64,000 nt of DNA from Allobaileyella intestinalis (GCF_009695865.1 NZ_VUNB01000004.1:265966-329965), one strand, 5' to 3'. Shown: positions 25,252 through 34,475, counted from the first letter of the stretch. Notes: generated from the sequence alone by a model not told the origin. A program made the numbers and translations.

Positions 25252-26403
25252 CTATTTCTGTCCTTCCAGCGGGTCTTCAATGTGTTTTGATGCCCAAGTA
25301 TGGTCGTTTTCATCTTTCCGGAACTTCGGATACTTGTATCCGGCACCGTACTTACGACCAGCGTACATGAAGGCTTCAACGTTAATCCTAGGTGTACCAA
25401 TAGGAATCTGACAGCCTGTGCTGAGCACGTAACCGCCAGGATTATCCCAGGCCTGTGCCATATCATGTATACAATAATTTATGATCATTTCAGGATCACC
25501 CATTCTAAGAGCATCCACCGGCGGAACATTGCCAACCAGGCATGCCCTGTCTCCCACTTTTTCTCTGCATTCTGCCAGGCTGTCCACGTTATCGATGCTC
25601 AGGGTGTTAATACCCAGATCTGCCATGTCGTTCCAGATTCCGGAGGATTTACCGCATATGTGAAGATTGATGCCTTCGTTTCCTCTCCACTTCTTGATCT
25701 CTTCAATACACTCTGCCAGGTAAGGTTTTACAAACTCCCTGAACATCTTTACGCTCAAGAGGCTTTGTGAAGCCAGGGGATCTGAGAATCCTACTGCGTA
25801 GCCTCTTTTACATGCAGAATCTATGAATCTCTTGTTGCTCTCCGTTACAACATGAAGTATTTCGTGAACCAGGTCAGGCTTTTTTACCATCCACCGCAGC
25901 ATAAGTGAAGGTTCCATGATCTGGGCAACCACCGTAAGAGGGCCGGCCATATCTGTGGATACACCTACCTCTGCCCCAACCTCTGCGTTGATCATGTCCA
26001 GGGCTTTAAGAATTATCGGAAGCCTGCCGTCCTTCTCCGGGTCGCAGGGTTTAAGCTTTGCAACGTCGGCTTCGGTTTTTACCAAAGGCTCTTTAACATA
26101 TGAAACCGCCTTCTCCGGGTATACCAGTTCAACTCCCATGGCCTCTGCCACGCCCCGAAGTCCTGTGCCGATACCGGCACCGTCAACACCGAACTCTCTG
26201 TACATTCCAACTTCCACCTGAGTCATGAGCTCAGCATTGTGGTTATGCTCCCTGGGCCATATGCCAAACAGGGGTCCCATGGTCTCTCCCAGAATGGGAC
26301 AAAGAGGGATTCTGTCTACTGCTTCACCTCTTGCAAGAGCTTCGCTACGTTCTCTCGGTGTCATTTCGTCTTTAAGAGAGAGCAGTTCTTCTCTGCTTAT
26401 CAT
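25252..26403 (-). CDS. UroD/MtaA-family methyltransferase
   Basis: A 383-residue member of the methyltransferase branch of the UroD superfamily. It starts MISREELLSLKDEMTPRERSEAL, with the zinc motif LHICGKSSG (about residue 251) and STGCQIPIGTPRIN (about 340). The shared ending FMYAGRKYGAGY makes it closest to the 13250 paralogue (FMYAVRKYGRGA). It lies 110 bases downstream of the NhaC gene but a terminator sits between them, so it probably has its own promoter. The substrate is unknown. Confidence 0.87.
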   Translation of the reverse strand: MISREELLSLKDEMTPRERSEALARGEAVDRIPLCPILGETMGPLFGIWPREHNHNAELMTQVEVGMYREFGVDGAGIGTGLRGVAEAMGVELVYPEKAVSYVKEPLVKTEADVAKLKPCDPEKDGRLPIILKALDMINAEVGAEVGVSTDMAGPLTVVAQIMEPSLMLRWMVKKPDLVHEILHVVTESNKRFIDSACKRGYAVGFSDPLASQSLLSVKMFREFVKPYLAECIEEIKKWRGNEGINLHICGKSSGIWNDMADLGINTLSIDNVDSLAECREKVGDRACLVGNVPPVDALRMGDPEMIINYCIHDMAQAWDNPGGYVLSTGCQIPIGTPRINVEAFMYAGRKYGAGYKYPKFRKDENDHTWASKHIEDPLEGQK

Positions 26404-26439
26404 CTATCTACTTCTCCTTCTGATTATGTACTTAAAAAC

Positions 26440-26482
26440 AAAACTACAACGGAATCAGGAAGCCGTCTGTCTTCCTGATTCC
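26440..26482 (-). terminator. Terminator after nhaC-like gene
   Basis: A perfect 12-bp stem GGAATCAGGAAG/CTTCCTGATTCC (26451-26482) with an 8-base loop. On the minus strand it is followed by the T-rich GTTGTAGTTTTGTTTTT. Confidence 0.8.
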
Positions 26483-26516
26483 AGTAATCTTCAGTATTAT
26501 TCTGATTATGCTTACA

Positions 26517-27905
26517 TTATTTGTTCAGTTTTGCTACTTCATAATCCGGCATCATATGCTCCCAATCCCATTGGCCCTTGCATACAATCTTATTATATGA
26601 AGGAATCATTACAGAAATTATGGAGACCACTGCCAGTATCATCAGATACCAGTTATACGGAATCATGTCAGTAGGGTTTACCGTGTTCTTTGTCAGGCTG
26701 GCAACCATCAGGAACTGTGCACCATAAGGAATGAATCCCTGCATGATGCAGGAGAAAATGTCCAGGAAAGAAGCTGTTCTTCTCGGATCGATCTTGTATT
26801 TTCTGGAGATTTCCTTGGCAATCTCACCATTTACGATGATGGATACAGTATTGTTAGCTGTAGCTGCATCTGTGATTGCAGTAAGAACGGCTATTCCGAC
26901 GGAAGCTGACTTAGGACCTTTGAAGAACTTATTTGCCTTCTGGATAAGCCACTTAAGACCGCCATAGTGCTTAGTCATCTCTGCCAGACCACCTACGAAC
27001 ATGGAAAGCAGGAATACCTCGATCATTCCCTGATATCCTGCCCAGATTTTTCCAGCCACATCCATGAATGTGATTGCTCCTGTGCCTACACCTACGAGTG
27101 CGGCGCTGACGATTCCAATAATAAGTACTGCGAACACGTTCATTCCAATCAGAGCAAGAACCAGTACAAGGATATACGGAATTATCTTTACTACGCTGTA
27201 ATCAAGAGTTCCCACAGCGCTTCCTGCATCGCCGAACAGAATCATCAATACGATTGCAATAACTGCTGATGGAAGGGACAGCCATGCATTGGTTCTGAAC
27301 TTGTCCTTAAGCTGTACACCCTGTGTTCTCGTGGCAGCAATTGTTGTATCTGAAATCATGGACAGATTGTCTCCGAACATTGCTCCTGTCATTACTGCAG
27401 CCATTACGAAGGCCATGTTAAGGTCAGCTGTCTTTCCCATCTGGTATGCGATTGGAACGATGGCACCTACTGTTCCCATAGATGTACCAGTGGCTGTTGA
27501 AAGGAATGCTGCGATAACGAATATTCCCGGTACGATGAACCTTGCAGGAATAATTGTCAGTCCCAGGTTTGCTGTAGACTGGACACCACCCATTGCTCCG
27601 GCAACTGAAGAAAATGCACCTGCCAGCAGGAATATCATGAGCATGGTCATGATGTTTTCCTCTCCGGCGCCTCTTGCAAACAGCGAAAAGTTTTCATTGA
27701 TGCCTGTCTTGTGATACATAATAAAGGCAACTACTACAGCGATGGTCATGGCAACAACAGATGGGAACTGATAAAACGCCATGTCTACTCCCTTTGACTG
27801 CAGGATTATTCCAGCGCCAAGGTAAATAACGATAAAGAGAAGAAGTGGCAGCAGCGCAATTCCGCTGGCATCCCTCTCTTTAAGAAGATTTTCCTTTTCT
27901 TCCAT
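26517..27905 (-). CDS. NhaC-type Na+/H+ antiporter family membrane protein
   Basis: An integral membrane protein of about 462 residues with roughly 11-12 hydrophobic helices. Family-like segments are FLSTATGTSMGTVGAIVPIAY, TGAMFGDNLSMISDTTIAATRTQG and ITDAATANNTVSIIV. I chose the start at MEEKENLL (27905), preceded by TTGGAGGAAG; the in-frame Met at 27932 has no such site. Proteins of this kind exchange sodium or other cations/organic ions for protons, and some carry amino-acid-like solutes. It has its own long leader and terminator. Placement next to methyltransferase genes may mean it imports a methylated substrate or supports the sodium gradient, but this is inference. Confidence 0.85.
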   Translation of the reverse strand: MEEKENLLKERDASGIALLPLLLFIVIYLGAGIILQSKGVDMAFYQFPSVVAMTIAVVVAFIMYHKTGINENFSLFARGAGEENIMTMLMIFLLAGAFSSVAGAMGGVQSTANLGLTIIPARFIVPGIFVIAAFLSTATGTSMGTVGAIVPIAYQMGKTADLNMAFVMAAVMTGAMFGDNLSMISDTTIAATRTQGVQLKDKFRTNAWLSLPSAVIAIVLMILFGDAGSAVGTLDYSVVKIIPYILVLVLALIGMNVFAVLIIGIVSAALVGVGTGAITFMDVAGKIWAGYQGMIEVFLLSMFVGGLAEMTKHYGGLKWLIQKANKFFKGPKSASVGIAVLTAITDAATANNTVSIIVNGEIAKEISRKYKIDPRRTASFLDIFSCIMQGFIPYGAQFLMVASLTKNTVNPTDMIPYNWYLMILAVVSIISVMIPSYNKIVCKGQWDWEHMMPDYEVAKLNK

Positions 27906-27946
27906 AAAAACTTCCTCCAAACTATAGCTCACTTATAACTAAATTA

Positions 27947-27968
27947 TGTGTGATGATTTTTTCACACA
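27947..27968. promoter_or_regulatory. TGTGTGA-N8-TCACACA inverted repeat in the nhaC-like leader
   Basis: Perfect 7-bp arms TGTGTGA (27947-27953) and TCACACA (27962-27968) separated by 8 bases, about 40 bases upstream of the 27905 start. The arms resemble CRP/FNR-type half-sites (TGTGA/TCACA), though the spacer is two longer than the E. coli CRP consensus. It could be an operator or a leader hairpin. Confidence 0.4.
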
Positions 27969-28216
27969 CGCAACACAATGGAGAGTATACATCATTTTTT
28001 ACTGTAACAATGATAGAAAAAATCTATCTCAAACTGATTATAAAAGTAATTTCTGAATTTTTTGTCCGCCCGCACTTTTTTGTATTGTTTATGAATACTT
28101 TTTCGTATCGTCTTGTTGAAATTATACAGAAATCATCTGTTTTCCTTGTTTTCGCTTTAATATAGAGTTTCTTTATTTAATCAGAGACTCATATCTTTTT
28201 TTGCAATTTAAAACCG
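27969..28216. other. AT-rich gene-free stretch
   Basis: Rich in A and T runs with no convincing coding frame on either strand. It should contain the nhaC-like promoter. A TATAAT on the minus strand (near 28038-28043) and a TATACT near 28000 are candidates without good -35 partners. No RNA gene recognised. Confidence 0.5.
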
Positions 28217-28249
28217 GGACCTTGGATAAACTTCATTATCCAAGGTTCC
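28217..28249 (-). terminator. Hairpin after the 28310 gene
   Basis: CCTTGGATAA/TTATCCAAGG (10 bp, 6-base loop), extended by GGA/TCC with one bulged base. It lies 60 bases after the stop of the 28310-28963 gene. The following minus-strand bases (GGTTTTAAATTGC then seven A) give only a short U run, so termination is likely but not certain. Confidence 0.6.
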
Positions 28250-28309
28250 GGATGTTTGCCAAACGTCGATTCTGTTATACAGTTTGTTTCTTCTTACGTC
28301 TGCTTATGT

Positions 28310-28963
28310 CTACTTTTCTGCAGATTCTCCTGTTCTGTCGGCAATAAAATATATCTTTTTATCACTGCCCTCATATGGGCGGAACGTAACATGGTCACCA
28401 AAATGAACGCCAAGCTTCTGCCTTGGTGGCTGGACTACCTCACCTTCGAAATAGTCCTTGCCCTCTCCTGTACACTTTACCCAGGCCAGCTCCGGATAAG
28501 TTCCCGTGCCTTTAAATATTACTGAAATGAAATCCGGAAATTCAATATTCCTGCTTCCATCCAGAATTTTATTCATGTGAAGCCTGCGGATATTCTCATC
28601 TTCAGGCTCAAACTTACTGTGGATATCATTTATTACGTCACTGTAATCATTTATGGATACATTCATATCGTTTTCAGGAACAACGGAATATTGTTCAAGT
28701 TCACCGAATCTCAGTCTGCAGCACTCTTCGTGGACATCTGGTCCTTTTACTATCTTTCCATCTTCCACTCTTGCAGAATTGAGTATATAGAAACTAAGCC
28801 CCAGACCATCTTCTACGTAGCAATAGGTCAGAACCCCTTCTGCTCCATCCATTACCTGGAAACTGTTCTTCAGATCCTCTATGTCTTCCGGGCAGTGAAT
28901 ATACACCAGCTTATGATGAAGGGCCCTGAATCCCAGGTCTTCCATTACTCTCATATCGTTCAT
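28310..28963 (-). CDS. Uncharacterised protein, DUF2314-like C-terminus
   Basis: A 217-residue soluble, acidic protein with no signal peptide or membrane segment. I do not recognise the N-terminal 130 residues. The C-terminal segment ELAWVKCTGEG...FEGEVVQPPRQ...VHFGDHVTFRPYE (about 155-205) resembles DUF2314/YegJ-type small beta domains, a reading from memory only. It is a single gene with an AAGGA site just before ATG. It probably has nothing to do with the upstream YolD/polymerase genes, which are separated by 170 bases. Confidence 0.6.
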   Translation of the reverse strand: MNDMRVMEDLGFRALHHKLVYIHCPEDIEDLKNSFQVMDGAEGVLTYCYVEDGLGLSFYILNSARVEDGKIVKGPDVHEECCRLRFGELEQYSVVPENDMNVSINDYSDVINDIHSKFEPEDENIRRLHMNKILDGSRNIEFPDFISVIFKGTGTYPELAWVKCTGEGKDYFEGEVVQPPRQKLGVHFGDHVTFRPYEGSDKKIYFIADRTGESAEK

Positions 28964-29136
28964 TTCCTTGATCTCCAGTTATTGAAATAATTTCTGCATC
29001 TTTCTGTCCTGCCATTACAGAAGGTACAGACCCCCTCCCCTGCAGAACACAAGCATAATAATAACACCTTGAAGGCTCTGTTATCAAATTTATCATTACA
29101 GAGCGAGATGTTTGGTATCAGGACTTCCTCCACTAT

Positions 29137-29601
29137 TCAAAACTGGTCCAGCTTGCTGAAAAGTTCTGATTCCATTGACAGAATGTAATCCATGTTAAGT
29201 GTTGTTCCGTCAACCATTATAAGTGCCCGGTTATACAGATCGACTCTCCTGAGCCTTCCTGTTATCCGCTTTACAGCACCTCCCTCTTTGAGACTGTCAG
29301 GCTGGAAAAAAGTAATCTCCATAAACGGTCTTTCTTCTATGTGTTCCTGAATGCAGCTCAGCTGTCTGTCAAGCCTTGCCATATCATCTTCCTGCAATTC
29401 CGGTTTCTCGTCCGTAGTCCTGGCCGTTTCCCTGGTTGCTTCCTCGAATCCGGTAAGTGCCTTAAATGGAGAAAACTGTGCTGCTCTGTCTCTTCTGGAC
29501 ATATGCGGATGCTTCGAAGATCTGTGATGAGGAAGATTAATTATATCTGCATATTTCATTATGCTTTCATAATTATCTACTTCTTTATAGTCAAATCCCA
29601 T
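29137..29601 (-). CDS. YolD-like protein
   Basis: A 154-residue protein with the YolD core MSRRDRAAQFSPFKALTGFEEA (about residues 39-60) and a C-terminal beta region GRLRRVDLYNRALIMVDGTTLNMDYILSM. YolD-like proteins are encoded beside Y-family polymerases in Bacillota and are thought to play the UmuD-like accessory role in translesion synthesis. Here it lies 40 bases downstream of such a polymerase on the same strand. GAGGTG lies before the ATG. Confidence 0.88.
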   Translation of the reverse strand: MGFDYKEVDNYESIMKYADIINLPHHRSSKHPHMSRRDRAAQFSPFKALTGFEEATRETARTTDEKPELQEDDMARLDRQLSCIQEHIEERPFMEITFFQPDSLKEGGAVKRITGRLRRVDLYNRALIMVDGTTLNMDYILSMESELFSKLDQF

Positions 29602-29641
29602 TACGTGTTCACCTCGTTCATCCTCTTAAATTTCAGTTGGT

Positions 29642-31180
29642 CTAGGCCTTATGGCCGCCGATTTGTCTGTTTCTTTCCAGTGTAGTGGCTCCCTCTTCAA
29701 GATCCACACCTTTAAACATTGCGTTCTTCCCATACCTTTCCTTGACGGCGAGGATAGCCTTCTGCATGCTCTTTTCTTTCTTCAATTCTTCCTGCTTCTG
29801 ACTCTCACTGCTATCATCTGCCATACCGGGTGAATCAAATATACTGATCTGCTTGTATTTCTCTTCGTTATTTACTCTGCTCTCAGGAATTACGTTGTTA
29901 GCTACTACATAAATTCGTCTAACTAGTAAATCCGGATTCACCACCTTCTTATATAAAGCCATGACAGCTTTCATTATGGCTCCTGGTGATGATGTGTGTT
30001 CTCCCAGATTCGCAGAACCGTGACCATGAACGGGCACCAGCTTTCCGTAATGATCCTTCTTCACTTTGCCCTTGTATTTTTTTCTTATCTCTGGTCTTGT
30101 CAGCGACTCACTGTCGTATCCAACAGTAAGCACCAACTGGTCTGCCGCCAGTCCCTTTTCCGCCAGGTCCAGGGTCAGGAGATCTGTCATCTCCCTGACT
30201 ATTATTCCAGCCTTTTCATATGTATATGGCATGCTGAGGACCTGTCCCTGGCTGATACTCCTGACTTCCGGGCTGTATTCATGAATATCCTTGATTGTAC
30301 AAGGCTCCCATCCCCATGCATGGTCTATAAGGAGTTCCGCGTTCACTCCAAACAGCTTATACAGAAGGTCTTCGTTATGGAAATCCCCCTTACGGCCTAT
30401 TGAACATCTTGCCACATCTCCCATCGTATAAAGGCCATTGGCCTCAAGTTTCCTGGCATATCCCGGGCCTACACGCCAGAAATCCGTAAGTGGTCTGTGA
30501 TTCCAGAGAAGCCTCCTGTATGTAAGTTCATCAAGGCTGGCTATACGCACTCCATTCTCGTCAGCCGGAATGTGCTTCGCCACAATGTCCATGGCTATCT
30601 TGCAAAGGTACATATTAGTACCTATGCCAGCCGTAGCCGTTATTCCTGTTTCTCTCAGCACATCCCTTATCATTGTCATGGCAAACTCCCGGGCATTCTG
30701 CCCTCTGGCCTTTAAATAATGGGTGGCATCAATAAAAACCTCATCTACTGAATATATGTGCACATCCTCAGGTGCCACATACTTAAGATAAATGTCATAA
30801 ATTCTGGTGCTGTACTCCATATAGAGCCCCATTCTTGGAGTGGCGGTAATATATGAAACCCCTATGGACGGATCTCTCCGCACTTTGCAGTCATCCCAGG
30901 AGTATCCTGTAAGTTTTCTTCCCTTTGCCCTCGATGCCAGTTCTCTGTTTATCTGCTCCACCTTCTGTTCCACTTCAAACAACCTTGGTCTGCCAGGAAC
31001 TCCATAGGCCTTCAGTGAAGGTGAAACCGCAAGGCAAATAGTCTTGCTGGTTCTCGTTTCATCAGCAACCACCAGGTTGGTGGACAGTGGATCCAGCTCC
31101 CGCTCTGCACATTCCACAGATGCGTAAAAGGATTTAAGATCTATAGCTATATACACCCGGTTCTCCGGTAATTCTGCCAA
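29642..31180 (-). CDS. Y-family DNA polymerase (UvrX/DinB/UmuC type)
   Basis: Error-prone translesion polymerase of about 512 residues. The catalytic acidic residues are in YIAIDLKSFYASVEC (near the start) and YSVDEVFID, followed by the helix-hairpin-helix thumb (DFWRVGPGYARKLEANGLYTMGDVA) and a little-finger domain. I chose the TTG at 31180, preceded by AAGGAGG at 7 bases. A Met at 31225 is in frame but would place this perfect RBS inside the gene and its extra residues are not conserved. It pairs with the YolD gene downstream. No LexA box was recognised upstream. Confidence 0.9.
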   Translation of the reverse strand: MAELPENRVYIAIDLKSFYASVECAERELDPLSTNLVVADETRTSKTICLAVSPSLKAYGVPGRPRLFEVEQKVEQINRELASRAKGRKLTGYSWDDCKVRRDPSIGVSYITATPRMGLYMEYSTRIYDIYLKYVAPEDVHIYSVDEVFIDATHYLKARGQNAREFAMTMIRDVLRETGITATAGIGTNMYLCKIAMDIVAKHIPADENGVRIASLDELTYRRLLWNHRPLTDFWRVGPGYARKLEANGLYTMGDVARCSIGRKGDFHNEDLLYKLFGVNAELLIDHAWGWEPCTIKDIHEYSPEVRSISQGQVLSMPYTYEKAGIIVREMTDLLTLDLAEKGLAADQLVLTVGYDSESLTRPEIRKKYKGKVKKDHYGKLVPVHGHGSANLGEHTSSPGAIMKAVMALYKKVVNPDLLVRRIYVVANNVIPESRVNNEEKYKQISIFDSPGMADDSSESQKQEELKKEKSMQKAILAVKERYGKNAMFKGVDLEEGATTLERNRQIGGHKA

Positions 31181-31330
31181 TCCGGCTCCTCCTTTCTGAA
31201 TCAGATGCCGCAATTTTAAGAACATCTGTTCGTTTTTTCATCAGAATTATATCATATCTCACACCATGTTCCAACTGTTTCTTATTTTTGCCTCCCGGAT
31301 ATCTTCAAAGAATAACATCGCATCATACAG

Positions 31331-31357
31331 AAAAAGACACCCTCATATGAAGGTGCC
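31331..31357 (-). terminator. Terminator after tpiA
   Basis: GGCACC/GGTGTC with an extended TTCATATGA centre (31336-31357), followed on the minus strand by TTTTTCT. It ends the gap-pgk-tpiA transcript. Confidence 0.8.
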
Positions 31358-31389
31358 TTCCAATTCCTGTAAATGTCAGCAGGATGAAA

Positions 31390-32163
31390 CTATTTATTTT
31401 TCATTTCTGACGCAATGTTGCAAATGTCCACAAAGCTTTCAGGGCTCAGACTTGCTCCACCTATAAGGCCTCCGCAGATTCCTTTCTGCTTCAGTAGAGC
31501 CTCTGCGTTCCCCGGTTTCATGCTTCCACCATAGAGAACTTTAAGACCTGCGGCTGCTTCATCTCCGCAGTACCCGGCGACAATAGAGTGGATAAATCCG
31601 CACATGTCGTCTGCTTGTTCTGGTGTTGCAGTCTTTCCAGTTCCAATGGCCCAGATAGGCTCATAGGCGATTACGATCTTTCTCACCTGCAGTGGGTCAA
31701 TATCCTTCAGATCTTCGAAAAGCTGACCTCCTACGTATCCCATGTGCTCGTTTTTTTCTCTGACTTCGAGAGGCTCGCCTACGCAGAGGATAGGAGTAAT
31801 ATCATTTTCAAGAAGCACCTTCAGCTTCTTGTTCAGCGCCTCGTCGGTCTCATTGAAATACTGCCTTCTTTCGGAATGGCCGATAACGCAGCAGTCGACT
31901 CCGATTTCCTTCAGCATCTTAACTGAGATTTCTCCTGTATAAGCTCCAGACTGTTCATAATGAACATTTTGGGCTCCAATCATGACTTCAGTATCTTTAA
32001 ACGATTCTTTAAGAGCCTGAAGCTGTGTAAACGGAGCAATAATTGCGATGCCCTCACCATTATCAGGCATAATACCCTTGAACTTATCTGCAAACTCCTT
32101 CGCTTCGGCGATGGTTTTGTTCATCTTCCAGTTTCCTGCAATAAGGAAATTCTTGTCTCCCAT
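31390..32163 (-). CDS. tpiA: Triosephosphate isomerase
   Basis: Interconverts dihydroxyacetone phosphate and glyceraldehyde 3-phosphate. The 257-residue protein has NWKMN (substrate Lys), the catalytic His in VIGHSERR, the catalytic Glu and flexible loop in AYEPIWAIGTGKTAT and the phosphate-binding YGGSM and GGLIGGASL. It is the last gene of the gap-pgk-tpiA series, 24 bases after pgk. Confidence 0.98.
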   Translation of the reverse strand: MGDKNFLIAGNWKMNKTIAEAKEFADKFKGIMPDNGEGIAIIAPFTQLQALKESFKDTEVMIGAQNVHYEQSGAYTGEISVKMLKEIGVDCCVIGHSERRQYFNETDEALNKKLKVLLENDITPILCVGEPLEVREKNEHMGYVGGQLFEDLKDIDPLQVRKIVIAYEPIWAIGTGKTATPEQADDMCGFIHSIVAGYCGDEAAAGLKVLYGGSMKPGNAEALLKQKGICGGLIGGASLSPESFVDICNIASEMKNK

Positions 32164-32187
32164 TGATATCCTCCAGTATTCAATCAG

Positions 32188-33372
32188 TTATTTTTCGTCA
32201 AGACAGGCAATTCCCGGCAGTACTTTGCCTTCCAGGAACTCCAGGCTTGCACCTCCGCCTGTGGAAATATGAGTCATCTTGTCAGCTACTCCGAACTTTG
32301 CGGCAGCAGCTGCTGAATCACCGCCGCCGACGATGGTAACGGCATCCAGGCTGGCCAGACAGTTGGCTATTGCCTTTGTGCCCTCAGCAAACCTGTCCAT
32401 CTCAAAGACTCCCATAGGTCCGTTCCAGACAACAGTTTTTGACTTTGACAGCTCTTCAGTATACAACTTAACTGTCTCCGGTCCAATATCCATTCCCATT
32501 TTCTCCGGGTCCATTTTGTCCACAGGGAAAACTGCAGCCGGTGAATCGGCACTGAACTGATCAGCCATTACAGCATCAACAGGCGTAAAGATTTTTACCC
32601 CCTTTTCAGCGGCTTTCTCCATGATTTCAGGAATCATTCCGAATCCTTCCTCATCAAAGAGTGATTTACCTATCTCGTAACCCTGGGCTTTCGAGAATGT
32701 GTAAGACATTCCGCCACCAATAAAGAGCATGTCCACCTTATCCAGCAGATTGATGATAACAGGCAGCTTATCCTTAACCTTAGCACCGCCCATAATGGCT
32801 GCAAAAGGTCTTTCCGGTGATTCCACAGCATCACCCAGGAACTTCAGCTCTTTTTCAATCAGAAATCCTGAAACAGCAGGAATGTAATCTGCAATGCCCG
32901 TTGTGGATGCGTGAGCTCTGTGAGAAGTTCCAAAAGCATCTTGTACGAAAACATCTCCCAGACCAGCCAGTGATTTTGCAAATTCAGGATCGTTCTTCTC
33001 CTCCTCTTTGCGGAACCTTACATTCTGAAGCAGGGCCACCTGACCAGGTTCAAGAGCTTTTACCTTTTCTGCAACTTCCTGGTTTACAACTTCGTCGCTG
33101 CTGATGAATTCAACCTTCTGCCCCAGAAGTTCGGAAAGCCTTGCCGCAACTGGTGCCAGGCTTAATTCAGCCTTTGGTTCTCCCTTAGGTCTTCCCAGAT
33201 GGGACATGAGAACCACGCAGGCTCCATTCTCTACCAGATAACTGATTGTAGGGAGAGATGCTCTGATTCTTGTGTCATCTGTGATTCTGCCGTCTTCAAG
33301 AGGTACATTGAAATCGCATCTGCATACGGCAGTCTTTCCTGCCCATTCAATATCTCTTACCGTCTTTTTCAT
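32188..33372 (-). CDS. pgk: Phosphoglycerate kinase
   Basis: Substrate-level phosphorylation: 1,3-bisphosphoglycerate plus ADP to 3-phosphoglycerate plus ATP. The 394-residue monomeric enzyme has the N-terminal CRCDFNVPL, SHLGRPKG, FVQDAFGTSHRAHAST, the hinge and nucleotide region IMGGAKVKDK and the C-terminal VVWNGPMGVFEM and GGGDSAAAAAKFG. The central position between gap and tpiA is the classical glycolytic order. Confidence 0.98.
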   Translation of the reverse strand: MKKTVRDIEWAGKTAVCRCDFNVPLEDGRITDDTRIRASLPTISYLVENGACVVLMSHLGRPKGEPKAELSLAPVAARLSELLGQKVEFISSDEVVNQEVAEKVKALEPGQVALLQNVRFRKEEEKNDPEFAKSLAGLGDVFVQDAFGTSHRAHASTTGIADYIPAVSGFLIEKELKFLGDAVESPERPFAAIMGGAKVKDKLPVIINLLDKVDMLFIGGGMSYTFSKAQGYEIGKSLFDEEGFGMIPEIMEKAAEKGVKIFTPVDAVMADQFSADSPAAVFPVDKMDPEKMGMDIGPETVKLYTEELSKSKTVVWNGPMGVFEMDRFAEGTKAIANCLASLDAVTIVGGGDSAAAAAKFGVADKMTHISTGGGASLEFLEGKVLPGIACLDEK

Positions 33373-33464
33373 GATTTTCTCCTGAAATGAATTTCTCGTA
33401 TCAAACCAACAGGCTGCGGTCCATTAATGGACTGCAGCCATGGAAATCAATATCTGGATATGAA

Positions 33465-34475
33465 CTACTTGTTGTCTACAGAATCCATGTGCCTGATCAG
33501 CTTAAGAAGCTGTGTGCTGTATCCAAACTCGTTGTCGTAGAATGCTACTATCTTGAATACCTTGTCGTTAAGCTGAATGCCCTGTACAGCATCGAATATG
33601 GAAGCGTGAGGGTCTCCTACGAAGTCGATGGAAACAACTTCCTCATCTGTATATTCGATGATACCTTTCATCTCCTCCTGGGAAGCTCTCTTGATCTCCT
33701 TGCAGATTTCTTCGTATGTTGTAGGATTCTGAAGGAAAACATTAAGATCGATCAGAGATACGTCTGCGGTAGGAACTCTGTATGAAATTCCTGTCATCTT
33801 GCCCTTCAGTTCAGGAATTACCAGAGCTACGGCCTTTGCAGCTCCTGTTGTTGTAGGGATAATGCTGTTAAATGCACATCTTCCCCTTCTCCAGTCACCG
33901 TTTGATCTGCCGTCGATAACTTTCTGCTTGGAAGTAGCTGCGTGAATGGTTGACATAAGTCCTTCTGAAATGCCCCACTTGTCATACAGAACTTTACATA
34001 TAGGTGCCAGACAGTTTGTAGTACATGATGCGTTGGAAACTACGTTGTACTCTGGCTTGTATTCCTGGTGATTTACACCGTATACGAATGTAGGAGAATC
34101 ATCTTTGGCAGGTGCTGAAATAATTACTTTCTTTGCTCCTGCATCGAGATGAGCCTGTGCCTTCTCCTTTGTGTTGTAAGCACCGGTTCCCTCAACGATA
34201 TAATCTGCTCCAACTTCTCCCCATGGGATGTTTCGCGGATCATTCTCCATGAATACAGGGATCTTCTTGCCATCGATAATTATTCCGTCAGAATATGTAT
34301 CGATCTCCCGTGGAAAGCGTCCGAAAGTGGAATCGTACTTCAGCATGTACCTGATATAATCAAGACTTGAGTTACGATAATTGATTCCTGCGATCTCAAT
34401 GTCATCGAAATCCAGTGCAGCTCTCATTACAACTCTTGAGATCCTTCCGAAACCGCTTATGCCGATTCTTGCCAT
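33465..34475 (-). CDS. gap: Glyceraldehyde-3-phosphate dehydrogenase
   Basis: A 336-residue phosphorylating GAPDH with the active-site Cys in SNASCTTNCLAP, the catalytic His in STIHAATSKQ and DNEFGYS near the end. Two features of the dinucleotide site depart from the usual NAD form. The first loop reads GFGRISR, with Ser in place of the third Gly, and the strand-end ND that binds the adenosine ribose reads NYRNSS. This may favour NADP or only loosen specificity. It follows a GntR regulator gene by 210 bases and leads the pgk-tpiA genes; no CggR is present. Confidence 0.97.
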   Translation of the reverse strand: MARIGISGFGRISRVVMRAALDFDDIEIAGINYRNSSLDYIRYMLKYDSTFGRFPREIDTYSDGIIIDGKKIPVFMENDPRNIPWGEVGADYIVEGTGAYNTKEKAQAHLDAGAKKVIISAPAKDDSPTFVYGVNHQEYKPEYNVVSNASCTTNCLAPICKVLYDKWGISEGLMSTIHAATSKQKVIDGRSNGDWRRGRCAFNSIIPTTTGAAKAVALVIPELKGKMTGISYRVPTADVSLIDLNVFLQNPTTYEEICKEIKRASQEEMKGIIEYTDEEVVSIDFVGDPHASIFDAVQGIQLNDKVFKIVAFYDNEFGYSTQLLKLIRHMDSVDNK

